From Gammaproteobacteria bacterium (GTDB lineage Bacteria > Pseudomonadota > Gammaproteobacteria > SZUA-140): a DNA stretch of 64,000 nucleotides. Numbering within the stretch: position 1 is the stretch's first letter; the number at the start of each line of letters is the position of its first letter. Of this stretch, positions 10,022-20,060 are shown piece after piece. The stretch covers positions 16,450-80,449 of the forward strand of contig JADLCS010000062.1 of assembly GCA_020847075.1 (NCBI GenBank), in the 5' to 3' direction. The notes under the pieces are model-generated. The model made no database searches and was not told where the DNA came from. It worked only from the letters and a program-made list of their open reading frames with translations. Made by a program: the position numbers and the translations under genes.

Positions 10022-10195
10022 TCAGGCCCTCGATTTCAGGCATCCCTGAAACTCGCGATCGCCCAGCGGCCGCATGTACATGGCCGGGACGACCACTTTG
10101 GGCGATGCCGCGGACCGCGGGTGGCCGGCCTCCCGCCCGCCGGTAAGCGTTTCCCGCAGAGAGCCGGATTTGTTGATCTTTACGTGGCGTACCAT
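10022..10195 (-). CDS. Small ORF, 57 aa: MVRHVKINKSGSLRETLTGGREAGHPRSAASPKVVVPAMYMRPLGDREFQGCLKSRA
   Basis: Translated by hand from the reverse strand; SD AGGAGG upstream of ATG; terminator downstream; absent from the ORF track. Confidence 0.55.
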   Translation of the reverse strand: MVRHVKINKSGSLRETLTGGREAGHPRSAASPKVVVPAMYMRPLGDREFQGCLKSRA

Positions 10196-10250
10196 GTTCA
10201 ATCCTCCTGAATTTCCTGTTCGTTGCCCGTATGCGGACTCACCCTATGTT

Positions 10251-10268
10251 TTGCATCAGGCGTGCCAA
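10251..10268 (-). promoter_or_regulatory. Sigma54-type -24/-12 promoter candidate (TTGGCACGCCTGATGCAA)
   Basis: GG-N10-GC spacing; one mismatch to TGGCAYRN4TTGCW; about 60 bp upstream of the small ORF. Confidence 0.5.
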
Positions 10269-10498
10269 TTGCCGGGATCACGAGACATAATCAATAAAAA
10301 CAATATATTGAATATTTTCACGGAGACCCGGGCGCACTGAAGACGCGCCAGACAATGGTGCAAACCGCCGCTATGGGGCCAATTAAACCAGCCCTTACGG
10401 TGCAAAAAACTGACCTGGGGCAAGAATCGGAAAAAAACCCGCGCGGGGATCCATAGTGGCAAAAGAGACCCCGTCTCCGCGCGAACACGAAGCCGCGT

Positions 10499-11671
10499 CT
10501 ACTGGTGAGGGGGGTGATCGAGGGCTTCGTTCTGTTCCAGCAGGGGCTCGTAGCGGCGGTCGGTCAGCGTCTTCAGAAACGCCACCAGTGCGTTGATGCG
10601 CCGACTGTCGAGGGCCGGCCCGGTCTCCAGTTCCTTCAGGGAAATATTCTCGGGCACCTCGGGTGCCCCCCATTCCTTCCCGGTTTCCGGATCGATCTGC
10701 CGCCTGGGGTTGTGGCTGTTGTACTTATTGTAAAACAGGACCACGGTGCGCAGATCCCTGAACACCCCGTTGTGCATATACGGCCCGGTGACGGCGACGT
10801 TGCGCAGCGTGGGCACCTTGAACTTCCCTGCTGCATCCGCCTCATGCACCTCGGGATTCTCCTGCAACCCACGATCGACGAACCCCCCGCCCTTGCCGTT
10901 GAGCGCCCTCAGCTCCGTGTTGGCCGGCACGCCGATGTTGTGATACTCGTAGCTGCTGAAGGTTTCCTTTTCATCCACCTGGCTCTGCCGCAACCGGTGG
11001 CACAGATTGCAGTTGGTGAACTGGCGGGAGAAGAACAGGGTCATGCCCAGATTTTCCTGCGGGGTCATCTCGTATTCACCGCGCAGATAGCGATCGTATT
11101 TGGAATCGAACGGCGCGAAGAAATCCGTCTCCTCGAAGGCCGCGATGCTCTTCCTCATCGCGGCATAGGCCGCCTCGGTATCCGCCCAGATACCATCACC
11201 GTAGAACTGCCTGAACGCGCCGACATAGACCGGGTTCTCTTTCAACCGCTCGATCACCGCGGCCTGGCTAGGCATCGCCATCTCGATCGGGTTCAGCAGC
11301 GGATCCCCCGCCTGGCCCGCGAGGTCCGGCCGACGCCCGTCCCAGAACTGCCCGCCCACGTATTTTCCGTCCACGCCCCTGTGAAAACGGGGACTGAACT
11401 TCGCATAGGCGGCGGTGGGCGCGTTGCGGTCCCCCACCGAATGCCCGTCATCGCCCAGCGAGGCCGCGGCCAGGGCACCGCGGCCTCGCGTGTCGACGAA
11501 CCCCGCCTCCGGCGCATGGCAGGTGGCGCAGGCCTGGGTACGGTTCCGGGACAGATTCACATCGAAATAGAGCATCTGCCCCAGGGCCGCCGCATCCGGC
11601 ACGAGAGGCGCATCGGCGCAGACGGGCGCCACGCCGATCAGGGCCAGCAGGATGGGCAGATATTTGTTCAC
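10499..11671 (-). CDS. Di-haem cytochrome c peroxidase / MauG family protein
   Basis: Signal peptide, CATCH and CNLCH haem motifs, TPQENLGMTLFFSRQF, KVPTLRNVAVTGPYMHNGVFRDL. Confidence 0.85.
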   Translation of the reverse strand: MNKYLPILLALIGVAPVCADAPLVPDAAALGQMLYFDVNLSRNRTQACATCHAPEAGFVDTRGRGALAAASLGDDGHSVGDRNAPTAAYAKFSPRFHRGVDGKYVGGQFWDGRRPDLAGQAGDPLLNPIEMAMPSQAAVIERLKENPVYVGAFRQFYGDGIWADTEAAYAAMRKSIAAFEETDFFAPFDSKYDRYLRGEYEMTPQENLGMTLFFSRQFTNCNLCHRLRQSQVDEKETFSSYEYHNIGVPANTELRALNGKGGGFVDRGLQENPEVHEADAAGKFKVPTLRNVAVTGPYMHNGVFRDLRTVVLFYNKYNSHNPRRQIDPETGKEWGAPEVPENISLKELETGPALDSRRINALVAFLKTLTDRRYEPLLEQNEALDHPPHQ

Positions 11672-11970
11672 GCGGATACCTAATCGAAGGGCACTGAAAG
11701 AGGGATGACGATGATATTCACCCTCCCGCCGCACACCGGTATAGACACCAGATCATGATAATCGTTCTCGATTGAGAGCGCTATGACTAGGGCTACTGCG
11801 AAGCTCCACAAGTCTGGCTTATTGTATTCAATGTCCGGTAAACGATGGGAAACATTGAACAGTGCCTGGCATTTACCATCGGCGGGAAAAATTACGAGAT
11901 TTTATTTAACTATACCCGAGAGCAAGGATTGGCTTCTCAGCAGAGACTAATCTGTACTTAACTAGATTAA

Positions 11971-12327
11971 TTACAGAAAATTGAAAATATCCTTAATAAG
12001 GGTACCTACGCACAAAACCGTCAAACTTATTGCATATAGATAACCAAAGAATAAAAAAAATCTACCACGTGGCTTGTGGTTAGGAATCCATGAATTCCCG
12101 CGCAAGCCAAATAACGCCTTACTCATCTCTTCAGGACGTGCCACAAGATAAATTGGCGCCCACCCGCATAGCATTGATCCTACTGCAAGAGCAGGATAAG
12201 GATAGCGCCCAGATGACTCATTAAAAACGTTCGCGGATACATATAGAATTACCCAGAAAAGCAGAACATTAACAATGCCCAGAATTACAATTGGATGCCG
12301 AAATGGGAGACCGAAAGTTAGAAACAT
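11971..12327 (-). CDS. Small multi-TM hypothetical protein, candidate RHS immunity protein
   Basis: AT-rich; start overlaps the RHS stop by 10 nt; hydrophobic helices. Confidence 0.5.
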   Translation of the reverse strand: MFLTFGLPFRHPIVILGIVNVLLFWVILYVSANVFNESSGRYPYPALAVGSMLCGWAPIYLVARPEEMSKALFGLRGNSWIPNHKPRGRFFLFFGYLYAISLTVLCVGTLIKDIFNFL

Positions 12328-15300
12328 GAATACTGGGCCTCTAAGCCGAATTCATCAGCCATTGCATCCGATATGCTCCAGCTTATCAAGCCAGACTGAA
12401 TAGCCAGATCAAATAGCGTACCAGAAAGTATCTTTATCAATGCTGGGACGCCTGATGCCGTAAGCGCCAATGAAGCGCCACCTAATGCGCCGCTAACAAC
12501 TGCCTTACCTACATCTTTACTAAAGATGCTACCAGTTTGCGCCGCCTTTGTTAGGCCACCCACAATACCACCGACTATCGATCCACCAATTGTAGCCGGA
12601 ATTGCTTGTATCACCTTACCATCTGGATCAAACCGATTGATTGGATCATCCAGTACATACCCATATAGATTCGTATCCCCGCCCTGAAATCTTATCGGAT
12701 CCTTCGCTGTCCATCTTCCCGTTTCGGGATCGTAATCTCTCGCCCCAAACCTGACCAGACCGGTATGTTGATCATGGATTCCACCCGCGAAGCCGAAGGG
12801 CTGGAAGCCCGGGTTGGTGTCGTTGATGACCCTGCCCCAGGCGTCATAGTCGATACGCTGGGCGATCGACCCGTCATCCGCATTGACCACCAGTCGCGGG
12901 CTCCCCAGGTGATCGGAAAGGATGCGATAGGTCACGCCGTTCTTGATCATGTAGCTGGGGATATTGGGTTTCTCGCCGTAGACGAAACGGGAAACCACGC
13001 GGCCCGAGCCGTCGAGCTCGGCGACCGGATTCAACTGATCCTGGTACAGAAAGCCCTGCACCAGGACGCCGCCCGCTTTCTTTCCGATCCTGCGGTTTCT
13101 TCCATCGATGACGTAATCGATATCGATATCTCCCGGCAGACCGACATGGCGCAGATTTCCCAACGCATCATAGCCATAGACGGTCGTCACCCCCGCCTCC
13201 GTCTTGCTGGCGAGTTCGCCATTTCCGGTATAGGAGTAACTTGCGGCGCCGAAAGACGAAAGCCTGTCCTGCTCATCATAGACCGCGATCAGAACGCCGT
13301 TCCGGTGAGTGCGGTTGCCATTGGCGTCATAGCCCCAGGCAGTGGAAATCCCGTTGCGGGTCACGCTTATGAGATGACCGGCCTGGCTGTAAGCGTAGCT
13401 TTCGGAGAGGCTCACGCCATTCAGGGTTTCCACCTTACTCGTGATCCGGCCCAGGGCATCGCGCTCATACTCATACCCGGCGATTGGGTCACCACCGACA
13501 CTCGCCGTATGCCCCACCGATTCGGCAAAGGTATTGTATGTCTCCGTGGTCGTCAGGTTCGCCAGAGAGGTCCCGCTCAACAGCCCGTTGGATGCCTCAC
13601 GGGCGATGGCGAGATCTCCGGCGTGGATCATCAGGCCATCATCGTCATAGCCGTAAGCGATCATGTCGTTATTGACCCCAATCCCTGTCCACCAGAAATT
13701 ATTGTCATAGGCATAGCTCACGATGCCGCTTACTTCGCCACTCATCGTCTCCGACAGCGGCAGAAAACCATCCCAGGTGTAGCTCAGATCGACGCCCGGG
13801 GCGGCGATCCGGGTCAACTGTCCGGTCGCCTGCCCGTAGGTATAGAGATACCGTCCCTGGGAGAAATCCAGCGCGCTTAATCGCCCGCCCGGATCATATC
13901 CGTATGCCACCGATTGACCATCCGGACGCTCGACCAAGGTCGGTTGTTTATCGAGATTGTAATGATACTGGGTCACCGTCGTGACGCCCGAGAGATCCGG
14001 CGGAGAATAGCGCGCATCCAGATTGACCGCCGTGTACTCGAACAGATGCGCCTCCCGCCCCGGCGGAAGAATCGAAACGAGATTTCCATTCGGGTCATAG
14101 GCGTAGCGGATCGTGCGGTCACCGGGCAGAACCTGACGGGTAATACGCCCCGCCGGATCATGATCGAGGGCCGTGACACGGCCCAGGGCGTCGGTAACGG
14201 TATCCAGGAAACCGTCGGCATCGTAAGACAGGGCGATCGATCGCGCCCCCGCGCCCACGCCCTGAGCGATCGTCATGAGACGCCCACGCGGGTCATACGC
14301 ATATAAAATCGGGTCGAGTCCGGTGACAATCCTTTTCAGGATGCGTCCCTGGTCATCGACCTCCACGACGCCGATCCGGGATTCGGGCGTGGTGGTGGTA
14401 TGGGTATTCGCCGCGACATCGTAGATCAACGATGTGACGCGACCATTGACATCGAGGGCATCACGCATGACGAGATCCGCCGCGGGGATTATGGTACGCC
14501 CGGCATTTACACTCGAACTCAATCCCGATGGGGTGGTCGTCGTCATCTGCGTCATGATCGGCGCCAGCATACCGAGTCTCGGGTCAGGGCCCGATCGGGT
14601 CGAAATCACGGTTCCATCGGCATCGACCGAGACAGTCCGACCGTCATCATAGGATGTCCGCCGCGTCTGCGCGCCATCCGGATGGATTATTCTCCTGATC
14701 TCGCCCCCGACGGCAGAAACATCCAAGGGATTGAAGACGATTTCTTCCGTCTGATAGACCGTGGTCCTGTTCAGCGCCGACGTCATATTCACCTGATGCC
14801 CGCGGGGAAGGGGAACCCTGGACAGGTCCCAGTATCCTCCAAGACCGTCCTCGTCGCGCACCAGCTTCCCGAAGGCATCGTACTGCATCAGAGAACGGTT
14901 ATTGCGCGGATCCATCATACCCTGTAACAGTCCACCAGACAGATAGGTGAATTCATGGGTCTCTCCCATCGGATCGGTGACGCTTGCCAGATAGCCCTCT
15001 CCGGTGAGGGAAACCGTCGTGCGAAGATTATCCGGGCTGTCGATCGCGACGACACCATGGTCGGTCGGATTACGCTCGATCGATGTCCTGTTCCCGTCAC
15101 CGTCTTCTATTTCCGTCAGATAATTCGCATCATCATAGCCGAACCGATAGAGAACAGATCCCGTATAGGCGTTTATCGTGTCCAGGTGACGCCCGTACGG
15201 ATCGAAGCGGTAGATCTCGTTACCATCACTCGAAGGGATGGAGATGTTCTCCCCGCTGAATCGGGGATACAGCGCCGCGACGACATAGACACGGCTGTCC

Positions 15301-18300
15301 CCCGGCTGCGGGATATATATATTTCCATCCGGCCCCGTCGCGATGCGCTCCACGTATATCGCGGTATTCATCGGCAGGCTGTGGTCGGACACGGAACCTC
15401 CGAGACCGTTTCCGACGATAGTATTGATAACGCCATCGGGACCTATTTTCCGGATCCTCTGATTGGTGGCGTCCGCGACGAGCAAGTTGCCATCCGCGTT
15501 CATGGCGAGGCCGCTTGGATTCCGGAGCGTGGCCGAGGTCGCCGGACCACCGTCCCCGGAAAACCCGAAGACCCCGGTTCCGGCATAGGTGTGTATGATT
15601 CCGGCAGGGTCGATGCGACGGACACGCTGATTATTCGGTTCCGAGAAAATCAAACTGCCGTCAGGCGAAACGATCATGTCGTCTATCGTCGTCAATCGCG
15701 CCTCCAAGGCCGGAATCCCGTCACCGTTATAGCCGTTCTGCCCGGTCCCCGCGAAATACCTGACGACGCCGGCGGGCGTAATCTCGAATATTCTGTTACG
15801 CCCCGCGACATACATCCGCCCGTCTGCCCCGAACGCCATGTCGCTGGAAAAGGACAACATGAAGTCCGTAGCGAGACAGCCGTCTTCGGTACTGATCCGG
15901 GAAGGGCGTCCGGTCTCCGGATCCAGCTCACCCGGACAGCCGGACACTATGACACCCTCACCCGGAAGCGATTCCCCCGATCCAACGACCGTGGTCACGA
16001 TGCCATCGGCGCCGACCCTACGTATTCTTCGATTTCCCGTATCGCTGATATAAAGCGCCCCATCCGTTCCGATCGAGACACGCGAAGGCTCATCGAACCG
16101 CGCCGATATTGCCGGCCCCCCATCTCCGCTGAAACCCGAGATACCGGTGCCGGCATAGGTGCTGATCACCCCGTCCGGCGCGATACGCCGGATACGGTGG
16201 TCGAGCGGATCGGCAATATACACACTGCCGTCACCCCCGACCGCAACGTCCATCGGGCTCTCCAGCCGGGCCTCCAACGCGGAGCCTCCATCACCGCCAT
16301 GCCCCGAAGAGCCATCGCCGGCGACCGGCACGATGACCCGATTCAGTTCGAGATAACGATTATCGGCGCTGCGTCTTTCACCGTCGCCTTTCTGCAGTAT
16401 CTGCCCGTTCGGATCATAGAAATGATGCGCGGAAAGCGTCCATCCGCCCATCCCCTGCCCCCTGGCATCCCAGGTATCTGCTGGCGCCAGCTTCAGGGAG
16501 TGACCATACGTCATACGGACATCCCCACGCTGCCGGCTCGCGGCCTCGTTCAGACCGGCGATGCTGATGCGGGAAAAGGCCTCTTCCATGGAGGGCGGGT
16601 AGTACACGAGGGGGTAGACATACTCGACCTCGATATAGGCATTCTGAAGCCCCTGCATGCGACGGCCATAGGCATCTTCACCATCCCAGGTGAACGTCAC
16701 CGTCTGATTCGTCGCGGGCGGATAGGTCTGCTGGAATCGACGACCGCCCACGCGGACGCGCATGACGATCGATCTCAGCGACGCGGGCAGGGTATCGCCG
16801 CTGATTCTGACCTGGAGAGTATTCGCCGTTTTTCGGCCCGGGACACGGTCGCTGCGATAATTCAGTGAAAAAGGAGTGCCCGCGATCGCTATCCTTTCTC
16901 CCAGGATCTGATTCTGGCACTCGATGATCGAACCACCCCGGCATTCGGGGTTATCCAGTTTCTCGGATCCTTCGGCCAGGATGTCGACCCTCGGCACATC
17001 CGCGTCCACGGGGGGACCAAAGGGCCAGTTGTAATCCCAGGGGGAAAAGTGATCGACGGGGACACGCCATAGACTCTTCCCCGCGGCGTACAGGGATGCC
17101 AGCCGCTGCCGTTCCTCATCGGTGATGCCCAGTCCTTCCAGCGAAGACGCGCTGGCCGGCGTGCCGCTGCCGTCTATATCCAGGCTCGCCAGGCCGTTAC
17201 CGGCGTCGAGGATCCGGATGATCAACCCATTCCGGGAGGCCACCCAGGCCGCCTTGCTTCGATCGTAGTACCCCGAGGGGACGATCCAGCCCACGGGGAA
17301 ATCGAGGAAATTATCCACATAAGTGATGACCGATTGATTGAACCGCACGCTCTCGGCGCCGGCGGCGCGCGCCTCGTCCACACTGAAATCGACGGCATAG
17401 GTGTATCCGCTCGCCGGCGGCAATTCCGCGGGCATTGCCTGGGTCCCGCTCGCGCCCACCGTATATTCCGTTGCCCGCACGCTCAAGGCCTCAAGCCCCC
17501 GGACCGAGCCGTCCGGCATCCTCATCTCGGCCCTCGTCCCGCGCGGGAACAGGAGGGTCGCCCGCCTGACGCCATCGGCATCGTTCATCACACTGCCACG
17601 CGCGACCTGCATGCCGGGGGCATTCATATCGATCGTCGTGACGGAAGGATCGACCGGGATCACCACCACATCCGGAAGAATCCTGTAATCCTGCCACGGC
17701 ATCTCCACGGCACGCTGCACGGGAAGATATCCCTGGCGTTCGTAATTCATGGTCAGATATCCGCCGCCATTGACGACCAGATCGAACATGCCGTCTGAAC
17801 GCGTCAGGGTCCGTCCATACTCGGGATGCCCGTGGACCGTCACGGAAACACCGGATACCGGACGATCGGCCCGATCGAGCACCCGCCCGCGCGCGACGGC
17901 GACCCGACGGGGGTCGATCGTCTCCGGCGACATGCCCGTCTGAATCGGAGTGCTCCCGGTATAAAGAAAGCGGATGGATTCGGAAAGGTTCGTCGCCACG
18001 GTCGGGTCGAGCGGAGGGGCGATGGAAATCGGATCCGGCGGCAATACCCCTCCCGGGACATCTGCCCGCCGTTTCGGGTCGCTCCCGGCCCCTATCTCGG
18101 CGCCATCATCGAAACCATCCCCATCGGTATCCGCATTGAGAGGATCCGTGAGAAACCGCCCGACCTCCACCCCATCGGACAGGCCGTCTCCATCCGAGTC
18201 CGGATTGAGCGGATCGGTATGATGCAGATTGACCTCATCGCCGTCACTGAGGCCATCTCCGTCGGAATCGGCCGATCCCGGGTCCGTCCCGAGTACCCGC

Positions 18301-19625
18301 TCCTCCTCATCAGGGACGCCATCGCCATCGGTGTCCGGAACGGCGCCGGGCCCAGCATCGATCTGAACGGTATCCGGCTCACTGTCCAGGAGGCCGTCGC
18401 CGACGATGAGCTGAACCACATAAATACCCTCGACATCCGCCACCAGAACGGGTGTTTCCGTGTCCCCGTCCCGAAGGACCGCGCCGCTGCCCGCAGGAAC
18501 GCTCACGAGCGACCACCGGTAACTCAAGAGATCCAAGTCCGCATCGCTGGATCCTCCTCCATCCAGGGTTATCGGGTCACCGATGAAGGCATGGATATCC
18601 TCCCCGGCCTCCGCGACCGGGCGCGAATTCCGGGTGGCGATCACGACGCGATCCGGCGGGCTGGACTGATGCCCATCGTCCACGATGAGATCCAGCTCAT
18701 ATGTCCCGGGCTGATCGACATAGAACGCGGGTCGATCTATAAAGGGATTATCCAGAACGGCCATACTCCGCTCCGGGCGCGCGACGAGAATCCACTGATA
18801 TCCCAATGGATCACCGTCGGCGTCCGTCGATCCGCTCCCATCGAGCAGAACGGTATCCCCCACGGATACGGTCCGATCCGGGCCGGCATGAGCGACCGGG
18901 GTCGAATTCAGCGTGGATATCCTCACCGTATCCGGAACGCTGTCCACATGACCGTCATTGACGACCAGCCCCGCGACATAATCGCCAAAGGCATCCACCG
19001 TGAAACTCGATCTCGGTCCATTGTTCCCCGAGACCACGGCGGAACTCCCCGAGGGAACGGAATCGAGGCTCCAGCGATAGCTCAGGATATCCCCATCCAG
19101 ATCCGTCGACCCGGAACCGTCCAGCGTGACGGTATCGCCGATATAGGCCGTGATATCCGGCCCCGCCTCGGCCACGGGGGGCGTATTGCCTGGACCGGAG
19201 ACCGGGCGATAGACCCTGGAAAAAAACCTCAATGCGGCATTACGCTGCGGTTTTCTGAAAATGACGACACGGGCATGCCTCTCTCCTGGGGAGAGCACGG
19301 CATCGAGGATAGGATGGAACGGAATCCCCTCCGAGCTGGACGTACCCGGCCAGATCACCGAGGCAGAAGCAGGAGAGATATTCTCCACGGCGAGATAAAG
19401 AGGTCCCCGGATCGGCTTTCTCCCCGTGTTGGAGAAAGTCACCACATACGTCTCATAATTATTGAACGGATTGAAATCGGTCTTTCTGGAATCCACGACG
19501 ACGTCGCGCGCCGGCTGCATTCCGGCCAATGAAACCGCCGTGTGCGCGTGCACATTCGAAACCGGAGCCCCCAGCCACAGGGCAATCCCCAAGCCCACGA
19601 CGGAAATACGACCATACGCTTTCAT
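12318..19625 (-). CDS. Giant RHS/YD-repeat protein: signal peptide, 3 PKD-like domains, TSP3-like Ca repeats, carboxypeptidase-regulatory-like domain, NHL repeats, YD repeats, RHS core end, short C-terminal tip
   Basis: PVAEAGPDITAYIGDTVTLDGSGSTDLDGD x3; DSDGDGLSDGDE repeats; GDGGPA...VYIADPLDHRIRRI repeats; YDPxG repeats; RFGARDYDPETGRWTAKDPIRFQGGDTNLYGYVLDDPINRFDPDGK. Confidence 0.93.
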   Translation of the reverse strand: MKAYGRISVVGLGIALWLGAPVSNVHAHTAVSLAGMQPARDVVVDSRKTDFNPFNNYETYVVTFSNTGRKPIRGPLYLAVENISPASASVIWPGTSSSEGIPFHPILDAVLSPGERHARVVIFRKPQRNAALRFFSRVYRPVSGPGNTPPVAEAGPDITAYIGDTVTLDGSGSTDLDGDILSYRWSLDSVPSGSSAVVSGNNGPRSSFTVDAFGDYVAGLVVNDGHVDSVPDTVRISTLNSTPVAHAGPDRTVSVGDTVLLDGSGSTDADGDPLGYQWILVARPERSMAVLDNPFIDRPAFYVDQPGTYELDLIVDDGHQSSPPDRVVIATRNSRPVAEAGEDIHAFIGDPITLDGGGSSDADLDLLSYRWSLVSVPAGSGAVLRDGDTETPVLVADVEGIYVVQLIVGDGLLDSEPDTVQIDAGPGAVPDTDGDGVPDEEERVLGTDPGSADSDGDGLSDGDEVNLHHTDPLNPDSDGDGLSDGVEVGRFLTDPLNADTDGDGFDDGAEIGAGSDPKRRADVPGGVLPPDPISIAPPLDPTVATNLSESIRFLYTGSTPIQTGMSPETIDPRRVAVARGRVLDRADRPVSGVSVTVHGHPEYGRTLTRSDGMFDLVVNGGGYLTMNYERQGYLPVQRAVEMPWQDYRILPDVVVIPVDPSVTTIDMNAPGMQVARGSVMNDADGVRRATLLFPRGTRAEMRMPDGSVRGLEALSVRATEYTVGASGTQAMPAELPPASGYTYAVDFSVDEARAAGAESVRFNQSVITYVDNFLDFPVGWIVPSGYYDRSKAAWVASRNGLIIRILDAGNGLASLDIDGSGTPASASSLEGLGITDEERQRLASLYAAGKSLWRVPVDHFSPWDYNWPFGPPVDADVPRVDILAEGSEKLDNPECRGGSIIECQNQILGERIAIAGTPFSLNYRSDRVPGRKTANTLQVRISGDTLPASLRSIVMRVRVGGRRFQQTYPPATNQTVTFTWDGEDAYGRRMQGLQNAYIEVEYVYPLVYYPPSMEEAFSRISIAGLNEAASRQRGDVRMTYGHSLKLAPADTWDARGQGMGGWTLSAHHFYDPNGQILQKGDGERRSADNRYLELNRVIVPVAGDGSSGHGGDGGSALEARLESPMDVAVGGDGSVYIADPLDHRIRRIAPDGVISTYAGTGISGFSGDGGPAISARFDEPSRVSIGTDGALYISDTGNRRIRRVGADGIVTTVVGSGESLPGEGVIVSGCPGELDPETGRPSRISTEDGCLATDFMLSFSSDMAFGADGRMYVAGRNRIFEITPAGVVRYFAGTGQNGYNGDGIPALEARLTTIDDMIVSPDGSLIFSEPNNQRVRRIDPAGIIHTYAGTGVFGFSGDGGPATSATLRNPSGLAMNADGNLLVADATNQRIRKIGPDGVINTIVGNGLGGSVSDHSLPMNTAIYVERIATGPDGNIYIPQPGDSRVYVVAALYPRFSGENISIPSSDGNEIYRFDPYGRHLDTINAYTGSVLYRFGYDDANYLTEIEDGDGNRTSIERNPTDHGVVAIDSPDNLRTTVSLTGEGYLASVTDPMGETHEFTYLSGGLLQGMMDPRNNRSLMQYDAFGKLVRDEDGLGGYWDLSRVPLPRGHQVNMTSALNRTTVYQTEEIVFNPLDVSAVGGEIRRIIHPDGAQTRRTSYDDGRTVSVDADGTVISTRSGPDPRLGMLAPIMTQMTTTTPSGLSSSVNAGRTIIPAADLVMRDALDVNGRVTSLIYDVAANTHTTTTPESRIGVVEVDDQGRILKRIVTGLDPILYAYDPRGRLMTIAQGVGAGARSIALSYDADGFLDTVTDALGRVTALDHDPAGRITRQVLPGDRTIRYAYDPNGNLVSILPPGREAHLFEYTAVNLDARYSPPDLSGVTTVTQYHYNLDKQPTLVERPDGQSVAYGYDPGGRLSALDFSQGRYLYTYGQATGQLTRIAAPGVDLSYTWDGFLPLSETMSGEVSGIVSYAYDNNFWWTGIGVNNDMIAYGYDDDGLMIHAGDLAIAREASNGLLSGTSLANLTTTETYNTFAESVGHTASVGGDPIAGYEYERDALGRITSKVETLNGVSLSESYAYSQAGHLISVTRNGISTAWGYDANGNRTHRNGVLIAVYDEQDRLSSFGAASYSYTGNGELASKTEAGVTTVYGYDALGNLRHVGLPGDIDIDYVIDGRNRRIGKKAGGVLVQGFLYQDQLNPVAELDGSGRVVSRFVYGEKPNIPSYMIKNGVTYRILSDHLGSPRLVVNADDGSIAQRIDYDAWGRVINDTNPGFQPFGFAGGIHDQHTGLVRFGARDYDPETGRWTAKDPIRFQGGDTNLYGYVLDDPINRFDPDGKVIQAIPATIGGSIVGGIVGGLTKAAQTGSIFSKDVGKAVVSGALGGASLALTASGVPALIKILSGTLFDLAIQSGLISWSISDAMADEFGLEAQYSCF

Positions 19626-20060
19626 CCCCTCTCCCTCCGATCAGATTCCCTGGCGATTGCCTGGCCCCCCTCCCGCCTCATCAGGCCTGCATGAAGCGAA
19701 GGGGAAATGTCGGACAGAGGGCGGCGATCTCGGGCATCCGTCGGATACCCTTCATTTCAGCGCGCGCGACGCGGGCCCGGCCCATTGACCGGACCCATGC
19801 GAACAGGAGTCGAAGAACTCCAGAAGCCGAAGTGAACCATCGGACGACACTCCCTGTCGTACTTGTCCTCCTTCCTGGAGGGCGGGGCCCTGGCCGGCGC
19901 GGCCGGACCCATGGGCTCATTTATGACGCAACTCCGGGCGCGGATCCATTACCCATGAGTTCTAAGCCTGATGGTCTAGAGCCGACCCTGTAAGTCTAGC
20001 GCCCGCCATCGAGAAAACGGGGATGGGGGCGGCGACATTAACTCATTGAAAGGCAGAAAC

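Noticed and set aside
9878-10210. 110-aa + strand ORF over the small-gene locus
   Set aside because: No SD, reads through the hairpin, and the reverse strand has a better promoter, SD and terminator
11845-11961. 38-codon + strand ORF MGNIEQCLAFTIGGKNYEILFNYTREQGLASQQRLICT
   Set aside because: No SD or terminator, AT-rich DNA gives chance short ORFs; may be a remnant at most
12765-13880. Long + strand ORFs antisense to the RHS gene (also 14955-16868, 17826-19532)
   Set aside because: Codon-mirror artefacts of a long GC-rich reverse-strand gene; no recognisable domains; RHS frame explains the DNA
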